Below are positions 61,824-64,000 of a stretch of 64,000 nucleotides of DNA, one piece after another. The notes under the pieces are model-generated. The model was not told where the DNA came from. It saw only the letters and a program-made list of their open reading frames with translations, and made no database searches. The stretch lies in NCBI GenBank assembly GCA_002311345.1, contig DCAA01000023.1, positions 33,900 to 97,899 on the forward strand, read 5' to 3'. The first letter of the stretch is position 1. Each line of letters begins with the position of its first letter. The DNA comes from Planctomycetes bacterium UBA1146 (GTDB lineage: Bacteria; Planctomycetota; UBA8108; UBA1146). The position numbers and the translations under genes were made by a program.

Positions 61824-64000
61824 TGTCCTCCATCGGTTTTGATGTTCCCGCCTGGCTTCTGGTCCTGATCCCCGCACTCGGCTGTGTGATTTATTTCACT
61901 GCCAGGAGTCGAGCTGGTCTGCCGGTGGCTGTTCAGCGGCTGGCGCTATTGCTCAGGGGCATGGCGATCATTGCCATCATTTTGGGCCTGGCTCGAATGG
62001 TTCACCTCTCCGGGGGAGAGGGACTGAGCATCCTGGTGCTGAGAGACCTGTCGGCTTCGGTTCCTCGACTCGTCAGCGATGAAATCGTATCCGAGACTTC
62101 GAAGCGTCTCGGGTCTCTCGAGTTTCCGGACCAGGTCGGCTTTGTCTCTTTTGGCAAGGATCAGCAACTGGAACAGCCGATGGGTCTGAGGCTTGGGCCG
62201 GGAGTTTCTTCCCAGGTCGACAGGAACGGGTCTGACATCGCGGCTGCATTGAGGTACTCGGCGAGCACTCTCGAGGGCAGCGCACCGGGTGGTGCGCGCC
62301 GCATCGTACTCATCAGTGATGGGAACTCGACCGAGGGAGATCCTGTACAGGAGGCGAAAAACCTCGCCACAGCGGGAATCGTGGTCGATGTTCTTCCGGT
62401 GCACTACGAGCACCAGCATGAAGTGATCGTGGAAAATGTAGAAGTTCCGGAGACGGTCCGTCCCGGGCAGACCTTCTCGGTGGACTCGGTGATCTGGTCG
62501 AGCGGGGATGCCTCAGCGACGGTGGTCCTCTCCGAGCAAGATCGCATCATCGAACGGCGTCCGGTCCAGCTCTCTGAAGGTCGAAATCGTATCACTTTCG
62601 GGCTCGGCGCCACTTCTTCACCTCTGAGAAGACTGCGTGTCACTGTTTATCCCAACGATGGCACAGATTCGCTCGAGCAGAACAACTCGGGACTGGCTCT
62701 GGTGCGGACGATACAGCCCCCGCGGGTGCTGATCGTTTCCGAAGATCCGGACGATACTCTCGCCAGGATTCTCGCCGAGGGCAGCATCCTGGCCGATGTG
62801 GTTTCTCCCCAGCACGTATCAGCGATTGCGGAGGATTACCTGGGAATAGAGGCGGTGATCCTCGACGACGTGTCCGCCTTCGACCTCGATCCGACACGGA
62901 TCGAACTGGTGGAGAAACTGGTTCATTCCACAGGTATGGGTTTGTTGATGGTAGGAGGCCCCTCTTCTTTCGGAGCCGGAGGATGGCGTGGCACGAAAGT
63001 AGAGGAAGCACTGCCGGTGAAGATGGACATCCGGCAACGCAAGAAACTTCCCAATGGTGCGCTCGCCGTGATCCTCCACACCTGTGAGTTCGCTCAGGGA
63101 AATCTATGGGCCCGTCGCATCGCTGTTGCTTCGCTGGATGCCTTGACGGCGCAGGATTATTTCGGTGTGCTTCTCTACGACAGCGGAGTTGATCGCTGGG
63201 GGATTCCGATGCAACTGGTTGCCGATCAGGAATCGATCCGGTCTCAGATCAATTCGCTATCTCCTGCGGATATGACCAGATTTTCTCCGACGATGCAGAT
63301 GGCCCTCCAGACGCTTCTTCCCGTCGATGCTCACTCCAAGCATGTCGTGGTCATCTCGGACGGAGATCCTCCTCCTCCCACCCAGAGCCTTATCGATGCT
63401 TATGTCGAGTCGGGGATCCGGATCTCGACCATCTGTATACAGCCGCATCCGGGACCAACAGGCCCCGCCACCATGAAGAAGATCGCCCAGGATACGGCGG
63501 GGAGATACTACTTCGTCGATGATCCCGCGATGCTGCCGCAGATCTTCTTTCGCGAGGCGTTGACGGTGCGCCGGAATCTGATCACCGAAGAGACTTTTAC
63601 GCCCAGTATCGTGGAAATTGCCGATCCGATCCGGGGACTCGCCTCAGCAGGATTTCCACCTCTCCACGGTGTCGTATTGACGACCGTGAAACCTCTCTCT
63701 CGATTGGTTCTGGTCAACGACGAACAGGATCCCGTCCTCGCACTGGGCAGGCATGGATTGGGCAAAACCGCCGCCTTTACTTCCGATGTACGATCGCGCT
63801 GGAGTGCAGACTGGCTCTCCTGGAGTGGCAACTCGACCTTCTGGAGTCAGTTGATTCGATCCATTTCTCGCGAACTGGATTCGGGTGTTCTGGAAGTCTC
63901 TCATCAGGTGGAGGGGGATGTGGGAACCATCGTCATCGATGCCATCGACCCGGAAGGCCGTTTCATCGATGGTCTCGATGTGAAAGCTGTCCTGGTCGGC
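61823..64000 (+). CDS. Large membrane protein with von Willebrand A domains, 3' end outside the window
   Basis: An open frame of 726 codons runs off the right edge; no stop is present. Residues 1-60 have two hydrophobic segments (PAWLLVLIPALGCVIYF and LLRGMAIIAIILGLA). A first vWA-like domain follows with ILVLRDLSASV at the start and RRIVLISDGNSTEGD later. After a beta-rich segment comes a glutamine amidotransferase-like part (LLMVGGPSSFGAGGW) and a second vWA with VISDGDPPPP. The arrangement resembles Bat/YegN-type vWA proteins found in planctomycete operons. Its start overlaps the NHL gene's stop. Confidence 0.85.
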   Translation, partial: MSSIGFDVPAWLLVLIPALGCVIYFTARSRAGLPVAVQRLALLLRGMAIIAIILGLARMVHLSGGEGLSILVLRDLSASVPRLVSDEIVSETSKRLGSLEFPDQVGFVSFGKDQQLEQPMGLRLGPGVSSQVDRNGSDIAAALRYSASTLEGSAPGGARRIVLISDGNSTEGDPVQEAKNLATAGIVVDVLPVHYEHQHEVIVENVEVPETVRPGQTFSVDSVIWSSGDASATVVLSEQDRIIERRPVQLSEGRNRITFGLGATSSPLRRLRVTVYPNDGTDSLEQNNSGLALVRTIQPPRVLIVSEDPDDTLARILAEGSILADVVSPQHVSAIAEDYLGIEAVILDDVSAFDLDPTRIELVEKLVHSTGMGLLMVGGPSSFGAGGWRGTKVEEALPVKMDIRQRKKLPNGALAVILHTCEFAQGNLWARRIAVASLDALTAQDYFGVLLYDSGVDRWGIPMQLVADQESIRSQINSLSPADMTRFSPTMQMALQTLLPVDAHSKHVVVISDGDPPPPTQSLIDAYVESGIRISTICIQPHPGPTGPATMKKIAQDTAGRYYFVDDPAMLPQIFFREALTVRRNLITEETFTPSIVEIADPIRGLASAGFPPLHGVVLTTVKPLSRLVLVNDEQDPVLALGRHGLGKTAAFTSDVRSRWSADWLSWSGNSTFWSQLIRSISRELDSGVLEVSHQVEGDVGTIVIDAIDPEGRFIDGLDVKAVLVG

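Overview
The window reads as a Gram-negative-type bacterial chromosome segment. It is mostly housekeeping genes packed into short operons, with several secreted-protein genes. Seven predicted secreted proteins end in paired calcium-loop (dockerin-like) repeats of the RGDxNxDG type that are common in marine Planctomycetota. A KDO transferase gene (waaA) implies an LPS-bearing outer membrane, and many genes use TTG or GTG starts. My best guess is a marine planctomycete or a close PVC relative; this is inference from protein style, not from a marker gene. I saw no rRNA, tRNA, CRISPR array, insertion sequence or prophage.

Layout. 1-2040: purH and a partial membrane protein on the minus strand. 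2208-13765: exonuclease VII (xseA, xseB), a PfkB kinase, a PhyH-type oxygenase, alaS, then rpmF-plsX-fabD-fabG-acpP-fabF, a classical fatty-acid synthesis cluster. 13819-19345: a 2-hydroxyacid dehydrogenase, a membrane protein, purF and an NtrC-like sigma-54 response regulator. 20243-30943: a secreted protein, a XerC/D recombinase, a DksA-like protein, pyrD, secA, waaA, metK, a TPR-zincin and an alpha/beta hydrolase. 31373-39375: five consecutive minus-strand genes for secreted dockerin-like proteins. 39611-56126: asnS, nadD, ald, a polyprenyl synthase, moaC, folD, mutL, a DAHP synthase, an M16 peptidase pair, an SLC1-type transporter, efp, a uracil-DNA glycosylase-like gene, an amidinotransferase-fold gene and mutY. 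56384-64000: another secreted protein, aroC, an AhpD-like gene, a membrane protein, an NHL-repeat lipoprotein and a large von Willebrand A protein cut by the window end.

The most unusual signal is at 58.4-60.9 kb. The AhpD-like gene carries an in-frame TGA exactly where the second cysteine of its CxxC redox motif should be. A hairpin downstream fits the bacterial SECIS model, so this is very probably a selenoprotein with a CxxU motif. About 1.4 kb further on, the membrane-protein gene 59199-60446 and the ORF at 60504-60857 lie in the same frame. They are separated by two in-frame TGA codons 24 nt apart, each followed by a perfect hairpin whose loop begins 21 nt after the TGA. Together they look like one gene read through two UGA codons, possibly a two-selenocysteine protein, although a split gene remains possible.

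Other oddities: a HARP-like extension on XseA, an acidic N-terminal extension on the acyl carrier protein, a DksA-like protein lacking two zinc cysteines, a PDZ-like domain inserted in an SLC1 transporter, and a possible three-way-junction RNA element upstream of a secreted-protein gene.
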